This document shows, one piece after another, positions 14,291-25,900 of a DNA stretch of 64,000 nucleotides. Position 1 is the stretch's first letter, and every line of letters begins with the position of its first letter. Origin of the DNA: Triplophysa rosa (taxonomy: Eukaryota > Chordata > Actinopteri > Cypriniformes > Nemacheilidae); assembly GCF_024868665.1 (NCBI RefSeq), contig NC_079901.1, positions 8,868,400 through 8,932,399 on the forward strand, written 5' to 3'. The translations under genes and the position numbers were made by a program. Below the pieces are notes generated by a model, which did not search any database, was not told the DNA's origin, and saw only the letters and a program-made list of their open reading frames with translations.

Positions 14291-14398
14291 AATCAATTCG
14301 CAGTGAAAAACACAAGCCTCGCCAACAAACTTTCTCCTTTGAAATTCCTTTTCAACAAGTTTGTTGGCGAGGCTTGTGTTTTTCACTGCGAATTGATT
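14291..14398. repeat. Perfect 42-bp inverted repeat with 24-bp spacer
   Basis: The left arm 14291-14332 starts AATCAATTCGCAGTG. The right arm 14357-14398 ends CACTGCGAATTGATT and is its exact reverse complement. No mismatch is seen over 42 positions, so the duplication is young or maintained. Confidence 0.9.
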
Positions 14399-17045
14399 CT
14401 CGGAAATGTGTCAGAATACGCAAGTAAAAAAGATGTGTCTTGACCCAACGCGACAAAGTCAATAAAACATATTATAACAAGGCATTTGTTGCATCCAGCG
14501 GGAACGTACAGTAGTTACTGAATATAATGACATTTTTTGTGTAGCATCACGCTGCAGGGGAGAACAGCCAGAGGATACGAGTCTGAATCTATCTCCTGAT
14601 GGATTCAGCCTCGTAAATAAAAAAGAATTTCTGCATTTGTAATCGTAGGACCGACAAAAAGCTTACGTTTGAATAGTCAGTTGCAAATTCTTTAATAATG
14701 AAAACGTACTTACAGGCTGTGAGTGAGAAGCGGCAAACTGTCCTTACAAAGTTGGATTTGCCCCACTTTTTAGAAACAGCCTTTGTGCACAACCAGGTGT
14801 TAAAGTCACAATATGGAAGAATTTTGTTATGAAATATCCAAAAATCACTTGCACAGTGTGATATATTTCATGCAGTTGTGTACTCATTATCCCAAACGTT
14901 CCCAAGAATGTGCAAATCCAGAGAAATTCCTATTTAAAATAATGGCCCGTCCCTTGTCTCCCTTGTATTTGTCGCATATCAGTGACTTAATATCCGCTGC
15001 TCCGCACTACCCTCAGTTTCCGGTTGTAGAAACTACGGCAACACGCAAATGCGGAAGTGGTGATACAGCATCTGGGACGCAGCATCTGTTGTTCTGTTAT
15101 TATGGATCACGATTACTCTTTGGCGAGTAAAGGAAACCCAAAAAAGTGTAAACGTAGGCCAAACGAGGCAAGCAGGCTTATGGACAAACGAAGAAATTAA
15201 ACAAGGATTAATATCGGCGTGGCATTGTCTAAATGGAGAGAGCTTCGCGACCAACTTGGACTGGACAGAGACTCCACTCTCGCATGTGTTTTAATAGACA
15301 GGTAAGCACATTTTTTATTGTACACGAAATACTCATGCACAGATTATTTGAATAGTTATGAATGCAGTTACCCTATGAAATACAGTATATGTCGCACAAA
15401 AATATGTAGCCAGTAACATTACTTGTAAATGCTATGAGTTCGTTCAAATTTACTTTTTAAACGATGACTGTATGACTGTTTTAAACAGGTAAAACTGTGT
15501 AGCATTACGCTACCAAATCAATGGACAAAGTCCAATATCAGTCACGGACTAACGTAACATTACAGTCCATGTTTCTTGCAAGCTAATTCATTGCGATGAC
15601 ATAAAATAAAATTTATTCATTACCTCATCCATGAACATGACGGGCGATCTCCACATGCCTCTGGATGGTGAAAATGACATTTCCCATAATTCCACTCTCT
15701 TGCATAACGTCATTTATCTTCGCCTTTTGTTGTTGTTTCGAAAGTGCGCCATCTAGTGGTCCGGTCCAAATATTCCATATTGTGGCTTTAATGTGCTGCA
15801 CACACTCAGACTTTGGAGTTGTGCTGTACTGGAACAGTGTTGTAAATAAAACTTAACCACCGATTTCTAATTGTGTCCTCATTTGGAAGACCCAACAAAG
15901 TAGTTTTTCTTTTGTAATGAAACACACAGCATCTCCACGACATGGCGGCAGCAACAACAACACTACAGCGGGAATAGACACGCCTTCTTTTTTTTCTTAT
16001 ACATTTTGGGCGGTGTTCTTCAACGCTTCTCACGAACTGACATAGAAATGTGGGGGCGTGTTTAAACGAGCCGTTTTAGGCAGGTTGATGAGCCTTCGCT
16101 TTTAAATAAAACATCTCTTTTGGTTTGAGACTTTAATTTTTGCAATTTTATGTCTCTAATATATGCATGAACAACTTGTAACACACCAAAGGTACAGGAA
16201 AACACAAAATCCGTTCATATGACTCGTTTAAACATTATTCAAAATACAAAAGTGCTTCAACCTTTTTCCAGCTTTATAGAAAACAATTTAGCACAAAAAC
16301 AGTAGACAGGAAAAAACAAGAAACATAAATGAATAGAAAAGATAAAAAATACACGAGAAATTATGCATGCCGTTATCAATGTCTCATCACCATTAAGACA
16401 TAAGACATACAAACAAGACACGACTTACATAAAGAAAATATATTTTCCTACAAATAACTGTCAATATATTAAATCATCTTATATTTGAAAATATGTAGAA
16501 TAATGTATTGTTGATATATGAAAACATTATATTGAATAACACATAAAGAATCGTCGCTCTTTATACACTGAATAATATAACTTAAACTTAAACAAGTGTC
16601 TAAATCTCAAAAAAGGCTAAAGACTTTAAAATTGTAGAAGGGCGAGTATGATAAGATCTTCTGCCTTTGATATTCTGGGAATTATTAAGTGATGCATTAT
16701 AATCTAAGGCTCTAAAACATTTAATGCATTTTTTAAAGTAATTATGAAGATTTTGGAATATACGCTAAACTAAACTTAATATTGCAGTGATGATAAAATC
16801 GGGCTGATATGATCATCTTATGATCTAATAAGCCATCTAGCTTACTGTAAAAAAAGTCCTGTAAAATGAAATTTAATGAAATATATATCGTTTTTTTTCT
16901 GTAAAAGTACGTTTTCCCTGTTTTTCATGTAAATTAGTGTTCATTTTCTGTAATTGGACAATTTTGACAGTTCAAATCTGTGAAAAATCTGTAAAAAAAT
17001 AACAGTAAAATTCTGTAAAATCTTGTTTTTTTTTACAGTGATAGC

Positions 17046-17582
17046 TGTCATGGTTCTGCTTCTTTTTGTCATGTCTTTCTTGGTCTTGTGGCAGAACGAT
17101 GGCAGAGCCTCTTGTTCTGTGTGGAGAGAAACATATTATTGTCTGCCTCGACATAATGTGCGTTCTCTCCGGTGTCTCATCCCCTCGTTCCCTCGTTAGC
17201 TTCCCCTTAGTGTATGATCCCAGTCACCTGCCCGTCACCCTCCCTGTGTAATCATCCCTGGTTAGTGTCCCCTATTTATAACCCCAGTTTCACCTTGTCC
17301 CTTGTCGATTCGTTCTTTGTATCATGTTCGTGTTAGTCCCTGTCCAGCTGATCTTGATCTTGTTCTTGCCCTGCCTTGTCCCTTAGAGTGAGATTTGTTT
17401 GTTTTTACTTTAGTTCTTGTTTAGCCCCCTAGTGGGAAGTTTTTTGTTTGCCTTTTTGAAAAATGTTTTGTTATCGTGTTTGTGCCCCCATCGTGGGTTT
17501 TTGTTTTACATTTTAATAAATATTTCTGTTAACCCCTTCACTACTGTCTGCACTTGGGTTCTGTCCACCACACACCCTGACA
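17046..17582. mobile_element. Solo LTR (537 bp) with 6-bp target duplication
   Basis: Begins TGTCATGG and ends CCTGACA, the TG...CA form of retroviral-type LTRs. GATAGC is present on both sides (17040-17045 and 17583-17588). An AATAAA signal lies near the 3' side (about 17515). No second LTR or internal gag/pol sequence is present. This fits LTR-LTR recombination leaving a solo copy. Confidence 0.8.
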
Positions 17583-17829
17583 GATAGCAATAGCCCTGCA
17601 GGGCACCCACCCAATAATGAATCACAATAATCCTTGTGAGGTAAACACTGCATTAATAAGATTCTCACAATTGTAAAATATTCCTACAAAACACTAGAAA
17701 TTTGATTTCAACAGATTTTGAAAGTAGTAAAAATTGGACAAATAGGACTTAACACTAACCCCTGCCCACTAATGGTGGGGTAGATTAAAGGTTGTTTATT
17801 AGAATGACATAATCTATACTTTTAAAAGC

Positions 17830-18160
17830 TACATTTAAGGACCGTTGTGTAATTTTTAGCAGCATCTACTGGTGAGATTGCGAATTGCAACCAACGGCTC
17901 ACTCCACCCCTCCACCTCTCCACCTCATTTTCAAAGCACTGCTGTGGCTGACACAGAACTAAGATGACGTCACATTTTCGCTTTTTTCCATACAAGGGGA
18001 CCCATGGTGTATGTAGATTGAAATAGCTCATTCTAAGATAATAAAAACATAACGCTTCATTATGTAAGGTCTTTATACACCTCTGAACATATTGTTATGT
18101 ATATTATATTGCATTTCTGTTGATAGAGATACTCCAAAAAACTACACACTGGACTTTAAG
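17830..18160. repeat. Dispersed fish repeat (GCAGCATCTACTGGTGAGAT family)
   Basis: The block TTTTTAGCAGCATCTACTGG with the following Cys/Pro-free, pyrimidine-rich stretch, and the tail ACTACACACTGGACTTTA, look like a common interspersed teleost repeat recalled from other cyprinid sequence. There is no open coding frame. Confidence 0.4.
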
Positions 18161-18551
18161 ATTCAGTAACAAGATACATTCAGTTGTGATCAGATGCAAG
18201 AAGCAGAGTGTTTGTCACTCTTATGGACACAATTTTTATGCTATGGTGAATGAGCAGAGAAGATATTGATAGCAAACTTGAGTATATTAGTGTACTTCTG
18301 TAGTTTGTGTCAGTGGCAGTTCTTAACCATGTCAGCAGAGGGTGATCTTATATATATATATATGTACAGTATAAGGAGAAGTCAACTTACTAAATGTACA
18401 TGACTAATGGTGGTAAAATTAAAAATTAAATTCAAGATTGCATTAAAATTAGAGAGGGATAAGCAAAAACAACAACAGCAACTGAGTTTAATTTAACAAT
18501 GGTCTCAAATTTGATTGTGTTGTTTGAAATTCTATATCAAGATAAAAACTA

Positions 18552-18635
18552 GGGGATAGTTCAGCCAAAAATTTTAATATTGTAATTTATTCACCCTCAT
18601 TGACGTCAAGCAGTCCTGTCCTGTATATGACTATT
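18552..18635. repeat. Left half of an Angel-like MITE split by a larger insertion
   Basis: GGGGATAGTTCAGCCAAAAA and TTATTCACCCTCATTGACG are the left-end blocks of the family. The sequence stops at CCTGTATATGACTATT and resumes at 22241 with ACTATTTCTACTGTGG. Confidence 0.65.
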
Positions 18636-21600
18636 AGTAAATATAATACACCAAATGTCAAAAAGGTGATTTATTACCCATAATTTATTACCCCTGCCGG
18701 GTTTATGATTATGACCTTTAACCATGCATCCTGTGTACATTTATGAACCCTTTGTTGTTTGTTCAGGAAAAAAGGTTATAATGTCCAGGCCTTGTGGTTT
18801 CACCCCCCCCACCCTTCTTTGCAGTAGAGATAAGGATTTGGTTTGAGAATGCCAGAACTGTCCAGGAATTTTTGATGTTGTACATCATCTAGACGTATTT
18901 GTGGCAGATGTGCAAGTCACTTGGTAAACTCTGTTCTGAGGCATTAGCGGAAGTAACTTCTTCTTCTTGAGTTTTACTGGCGGTTGGCAAATCAGCTTAT
19001 AGGTGCATTACCGCCACCTTATGAACTGGAGTGCTAGCGGAAGTAATGATACACTGCTTCGCGGCAGAACGGAAGATGCGTGACGTCATGTGAAAAGGGT
19101 GTATTAAATAAAACGTGCCCAGCTGATAAGTTTTTAGATCTGTAGCAAAACATTAAAAACATTTAACCATTTGTTTAACACTTACATTTAAATGCCCCTA
19201 AAATAATGTAAAACAGAAACACTTACTGTTTGGACTTCTTGGATTTCCTTGCTAGATCAGATGCACAACACAAAATTTGGCTATGCAGAGGTTTGGTACT
19301 AAAAAGAAACAGTCTGACGGCAGTCTATCGCAGTCTCAGGAGTTAATCTGTTAAAAAGTGGATGTGGGGGTGTTGAGGCGGTGCCCCCCTCAAAAAACTC
19401 TTTACCTATTAACATAAACACATCCTTAGCTACAACTTATTTAACAGAAGCTATATACATAAAAAAAACATTGCGACACGGTCTGTACTCAACAGGACGC
19501 TAAGAAGTTATTAGACTAATTCAGTTTTTATTTTTTAAAGAATAAGGTTATCATTCTTGAATTTTGAAAAGAATGCTAAACAATCGTATTTTAACCTAGG
19601 GTTAGAACTAAACTAGGGGACTATTCTTATTTTAGATCTTGAAATATCATCTCAAACTAAACATTTATTAAATAAATCAAACAAAATGGAGATGAAGCTA
19701 TACGTTTTTTCCTAATTTCAGGTTTAAAAGTTTAACCCTAAACCAGATTTTGACATGTTTGGTTTTTAACAACGTGAGGATCAAAAGAATCAGCCAAGAA
19801 GGTCCTTTAGATAAAGGCAGATGCCTAAGTTGCTAGAATTTCTTCCACCCCCGTGGTTGGTAGGCACACTGGCACCTTCCCAGGCAGAAGAAAGTCAGCC
19901 AGGACAGAACTCATAACATTGTTAAGTCCTCAACTTAACTCCTAAAGTCTATAGTTGTGTTAAACTGACAGTTTAGAGGTGCTAACACATGTGGATTGCC
20001 TTCTTCGCACAGGCAGAGAGAACATGTATGGCACGTGCATTAATCAAAAGCTAATTGACGACCGTTGTTTAGAATGCGGACCAGTAATATACTTGCACTA
20101 CATGCCTAGCAGACACCCCCGACATCTTCCACAGGCAGAAGAAAATCAGACAGGATGAAAACACATATTTTTTTTAAATGAATCTTTGACTTAACCCTCG
20201 CACACTAAACCTTTGTCAGAGCACTTTGCCTTGTTTAGTCTAACAACGACTCTTCCATGACCAGGAAGAACATGTCGGGGCATTTCCTTTAATTAATAGG
20301 TAGTAATAGGTAGTTTATGGCACATTGATAAGAAGCCAGACCCCCAAAGTCTCAAGCACTTTCATCATTTATCAGGTAAAAGTCTTAAACCTGGAACCAA
20401 GTCATTCTTAAATGAAAACGTCACACACATAAACATTTCGTTTATCTCTCTAAATTATAAACACAACCCCAGCAGACAGGTTTCACACTGTCTTTGGAGA
20501 CAGGCACCCCGGCTGGCAGGCTGGAACCCCCTTTGCCAAGTGGAGTGGAGGGGTAGAAACTAGCTATTGACTGTGAGGGGCCACAACAGGTCATAAAAAC
20601 CACAAACCTAAACATTAATAACCAGGTCATGAAAACACACAAACATAAACTTTGTTTGGAACACGTTGATAAGACATACAAAAAAATCTCAAACACTTTT
20701 CATCATTTGTCAGATAAAAGTCAAAACCAACTCGCTCTTAGAAGAATCGTCACAAGCATAAAGATTGAATTTACAAATCCCTCACAGCACATCATGTTGC
20801 CAGGTAAAAAAACAGGGTCTTGGTTTGGGGCTGGGAGGAGTGTGTGGGTAGGATAGCTGGAACTTCATTTTAATTTTAACATCTGACTGCATGCATCACA
20901 CTTCAACTCAAGTTCTTTTTAACACTTAAAACCTGACTTTGAAATATTATTTTATCGAATTTAATTTAATCGCTATATTTATTTATTTTATTTTACATCA
21001 GTGCTTCTTATTTCGTTAACTCATCTTGTATTGCTTCATTCACAGACATTACGGTCAAAAACCACGCATTCTGAAACCAAATCCTTATCTCTTCTACAAA
21101 CCCTGTGGGGTGTGAAACAACAAGGTCTGGAAATTACAAAAAAAATTCCTGAACAACAACAAAGGGTGTCATAAATGCACACAGGATGCAACTGACTACA
21201 TGCATCACCCTTCAACACAGGCAAGTTATTTTTAAAACTTAACTAAACCTTTGATTACCAAGTCATAAAAACACACAATTACAAACTTTGTTTGGGACAT
21301 GTTGATAAGAAAGACAGACCCCTAGGTTTCATGTTGTGTTAAGAGACAGACACCCGCTGTCAGTCCAGCAGGATGGGACCAACATTTTGCCAGGTGGTGT
21401 GGGGTTAGATAGGCAGGACATGACCCCAGGAACCAGAGCAAGACTTTTATAAACGTTTTAACTTGATCTTTCAAGAATCATCACACGCATTAACATTTAA
21501 TTTATCTCTCTGATCTCTGATATACAAAACCATCCACATCAAACTGTTTTCACACCATGTAAAAAGACATGACTGCAAAGCATCGTCTTGGTTTGGGGTG

Positions 21601-22243
21601 GGAGGTGTCTGTGTGTGTGTAGGAATGGGGGAACAAAGAATCCCCCAACATTAGCTGGTATTACATTTTCATTTTTACACCTGACTGCATGCATCACCCT
21701 ACAACACAAGCAAGTTCTTTTTAAAACTTAAAAGCTGGATCTGTCTATTTTATCATACTTCATTGAATCACTATTTATCTATTTTATTATACATCAGTGC
21801 TAATTATTTCTTTAACTCATCTTGTATTGCATCATTCACAGGAGGTCAAAAACCAAGCATTCTGAAAACCAACTCAGACACATTCTTTTTAAACTTAAAA
21901 CCTGAATCTTTTATCTTATTTCATTTAATCACTATTTAGCTATTTTATTTAACATCAGTGCTTCTTATTTTCTTTAACGCATCTTTTGTTGCTTTCATTC
22001 ACAGGAGATCAAAGACCAAGCATTCTCAAACCAAATCCTTATCTCTACTGCAAAGAAGGGGGGGGGGGGTGTGAAACAACGAGGCCTGGACATTATAACC
22101 TTTTTTCCTGAACAAACAACAAAGGGTTCATAAATGTACTAGGGATGCACGGTCAAAGGTCATAATCATAAACCCGGCAGGGGGTAATAAATTATGGGTA
22201 ATAAATCACCTTTTTGACATTTGGTGTATCATATTTACTACTA
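18636..22243. mobile_element. ~3.6-kb element with ~200-bp terminal inverted repeats, no coding capacity
   Basis: The left end (AGTAAATATAATACACCAAA, then CCCATAATTTATTACCCC, CCGGGTTTATGATTATGACC and TTTGCAGTAGAGATAAGGA) is repeated as its reverse complement at 22010-22240. The inversion extends over about 200 bp with few differences. ACTATT occurs at both outer flanks and is the probable target duplication. Interior blocks near 21050-21200 repeat parts of the terminus, so the element contains degenerate internal copies of its own end. No long open frame or transposase motif is seen. Confidence 0.75.
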
Positions 22244-22402
22244 CTATTTCTACTGTGGATCACAAAATAATTTATTTTGAGAAATGTCTCAGTGGGGTCC
22301 AATGTTGTTTGGTTACCAGCATTCTTCAAAATATCTTCTTTGGTGTTCTGCAGAAGAAAGAAAGTCATACAGGTTTGGATTGTAAATTTCACCTCCATCA
22401 TT
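22244..22402. repeat. Right half of the split Angel-like MITE
   Basis: Resumes with CTGTGGATCACAAAATAATT and continues through ACATTCTTCAAAATATCTTC-type sequence to GTCATACAGGTTTGGATTG, the matching other half of 18552-18635. Confidence 0.6.
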
Positions 22403-22700
22403 GTAAGTGTAGGGACTAATGCCTTGGCTCATGCCTTGGCCCCTCCCCACCTGAATGTAATTCCCAGAATTCTCCAAATCCCCTCAAAATAGACAAGTTC
22501 TTCAAAGAAAACTGTGTTTGATTTTCTAACGGATGTTGAAGCAAGCCAGATGCCCACAGAATCGGATGCCAGAACCACATGTTTGTGCGTGCGCACCTGG
22601 CACTTGTGCCAGGCCCGTTGCCTCCACCACTCAACAGCTCCCTGCAATGACGTTACCAGCCGGGCCACACTAATCAACATAGACACTAATCCAGCTCTTC

Positions 22701-22707
22701 TATAAAG
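22701..22707 (+). promoter_or_regulatory. TATA box of the lbh-like gene
   Basis: TATAAAG at 22701 is followed by a purine-rich leader (GAGGGAGAGTGAGAGAGACA). It lies about 290 bp upstream of the proposed ATG at 22998, which implies transcription start near 22730. Placement rests on the motif and on the in-frame exon downstream. Confidence 0.5.
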
Positions 22708-22997
22708 CCCTTTTCCTCTTCATGAGGGAGAGTGAGAGAGACAGGAGGGGAGGATAAAGGGAGTAAGGGATGGGAAAAAAATTAGACGACTGCATGATGT
22801 TCAGTGGTGTGACTTCCTTTGGAATACTTTAAGAGTGAACACAGTTTTTACTACCCTTCATTGACCCACGGAGGAGTTGCACAGATTGTGCACTCATATC
22901 AGCGATCACACTGGAGGGACGGTGCCCCCCGATGGGGCCTGCTGAGGGGCAGTGCTGTGGGAGCTGCCCCCCTTTGCCCCCTATTATCATACCAATC

Positions 22998-25900
22998 ATG
23001 GCTAGCATGGAGCTTTGCACCGCCCAAGAAGATGGATGCTTTCCCTCAGATGGGTAGGACCTCGTAAATTCTGTGTGAGCTGCGTATGTGTTTGTTTGTG
23101 ATGAATGAAATGTAACATATGTGTTGCATTTGGTGTATAAGTTTGTGCATTGAGAAATTTCACAACACTGCACTACATGCAGCCTTATGGCACATGTAAA
23201 CTAATACCGTTCTTGCTCTGATTATCTGTAAGTAAAATATAAATAAAAATGTCCACACTTCAGTATAGGGGGCAATTCTCGCTATTAACAAACCATTAAT
23301 TACGTCTTTTTCCTCAATAAACTCTTCATTTGTTGTTTATTAATAGTTAGTAAGGTAGTTGTTAGGTTTAGGTATTGGGTAGGATTAGGGATGTAGAATA
23401 TGGTCATGCAGAATATATGCCTTATAAGTACTAATATACAGCCAATATGCCAATAATAGGCATGCTAATAATAACAAGTTAATAGTGAGAATTGCCCCCT
23501 ATACTGAAGTGTTATCATAAAATAAATAATAACAGAAATTGTAAAAAAATAAAATAAGTAAAATAAAATAATACATAAAAAATTAATTCAAAATTATTAA
23601 AATGTTAATTAGAATTGAAATAAATAAATATTGAAAATAAATAAATATTGAAATAAATGCCAATATGTTCATTTTAATTTTAAAAGTCAATTTAGGAATT
23701 CATATTTTAAAATATTATACATATACTTCTATGACTGAACTATTGTTTACTTTTTTAATATTTAAAAAATATATTAACTCAATAAAAATACAATAACATT
23801 GCCTCTGTTTTTCCATTCTTGGTAGGTTCTTATGTTGATTTTGTTAATTCTTATCCAACGTACCTTTAATACATTTCAGCAATATGAACGTTTTAAAAAG
23901 GATCATTTTCAGTGGGTCAAAAAAAAGAATGAACCAAACCGTTGGGTTATAAACTAACCCATGCTGGGTTGTTTTAACCTATTGTTGGGTCAAATACAAA
24001 CATTTTCTGGGTTGTTGTAACACAGCAGTTGGGTTTGTTCCCTTTTGACCCATTGCTGGGTTGAAAATACCCTATGAGACAGCGTACAGTATTTCCTTTT
24101 TTTGGCATTCAAACCCCTGATATTTGCTCTGTTGGCACAAGTGCTCTATCTGCTCTTCATATCCTTGTTTGCACTTAAGCTTTTCTCACTTTTACCTCCA
24201 TATCTTCCACCTGTGAGGCAACCTGTCAATATCAGAGTATCCAGTGCCTGGTGCCTGACAGAAGTCTGTTCTGTTAGCTTGTTAATGTCTTGTTACCACT
24301 GACAGTGGGAGGGCAGGCTGGATTACACTGTTGTGCCAGGCAGCTGTCACCACAGAGACCTGAGCAGATATGTGACGTACATGGCTGAACATGTGAAATT
24401 AGTCACGGGTTGTTTCACAACATAGATTGAAGAACTACTATGAAGAAAAGACAAGCTTATCATTTTTAACCACAACCTTAACAGTATATACAGTATACAG
24501 TATATGCCCCTTTTAGGGACATGGGGTGGAAAAAGTATGAAAGGGAAGAGAAAAATATTTTTTAAAGCTTTTGCGTTATCTCGCAAAACATTCAAACGTC
24601 CTGTTGTCCCGTTAACAATGGAGCGGTTCAGAGTAGATTCCCGGACTAATAACTTGTGAGCTAAACGTTGTTATTACACAAATAACACATAATTCCTTAG
24701 ACAATGATCTACAACCTAGTCTTCCTCAAAATGAGAATATAAATTGATCTCTATATGAGCAGGCGACATGGACAAGTCCAAAGAAACCGTCTGCAAAGTG
24801 ACTGTAAATCCGAAAAGCGTTACTACAAAAATAGTCATTAATAACTTAAATGTTACACACTGTGGTCTCACCAAATTCAGTTTACACATTAATGCTCTCC
24901 TGCTGATTTTAAAATGGTTTTAGTTATACTACAGTATGTAGCACTGAAGTTAATGACTTTTTTTCGTAGCATAATGATCTTCGGGTCGAGCTAGTCTTAA
25001 ATTCTGCCAGCGGGACATCCCTTATGAAAATTTACCATGGTTTTACTACAGGTAAAACAAAAAAACATGGTTACTGTAGTAAAACAATGCTTATCACAAA
25101 ATAACCATGGTTTTGAAAACCATGTTTTTTGTAAAAACCATAGTAAATGATGGTTACTGTAGTAAAACCATGATTTTGCCCTAAGTAATCAATGCACCAA
25201 AAAACCATGGTTACTACACTTGTACCACAAAAAAAAAAAACATGGTTAATTTTCGTAAGGGATTAAACATGAAGTGTTTGTCAGAACTCTGAAAAAATTC
25301 TGCGAGATAATGCAAATATGTTTGCGAGAGAACGCAAAAGCTTTAAAAAATATTTTTCTTTTTTCCACCACCATGTCCCTAAAAGGGCTCCGTATATCTA
25401 TCCTTTTCACTGTTGGTCACTTTAAAAACAGTTCAGGCCTTTATTACTGCTCTCTGTAATACTTCATGAAAATGTTCTGAAGTCAAATATTTTAATAGAA
25501 TCTGAAGTATGTCCTATTAATAAAATCATTTTGAAGCAATAATCTTGAAATCAGTGCTTCATGTTTATTTGTCTATTTGGGAAGTGGCTGTATGCTAGTA
25601 CAATCAGCTATTTATTAAAGTGATTTTTTTATTTTTTGAAATGTCAAGTACAAAGTACATCAGATATGCCTTAACCCACAACCTCGTTAGGTGTTACATC
25701 TAATTGCATTTTCCATGTTATGTGTAATAACTTTCCATGTTGTTATGCAAAATAACTCTAACCGCAGGTCACAGCTTTTTAGTTTAAGCTGACCTGACCT
25801 TTCCATCTCAGGTACCTTAGGTTGATAAACACACACACACGCACGCGCACGCACACACACACACACACACACGCACGCACACACGCACACACACACACAC

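Larger units (their letters stand above)
13281..16227. mobile_element. TTAA-flanked piggyBac-like non-autonomous element (outer copy, interrupted)
   Basis: Left end GGGGATCATATTGGATGG follows TTAA at 13277-13280. The right end is the inverted CGTTCATATGACTCG followed by TTAA at 16228-16231. Internal blocks match the copy at 37702-39122, for example CATACCGTGCATTCCTG, GACATTTTTTGTG and the right-hand stretch TAATATATGCATGAACAACT. A second, younger copy is inserted at 13362-13922. There is no transposase frame. The internal part is longer than in the 1.42-kb copy and includes the inverted repeat at 14291-14398. Confidence 0.65.
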
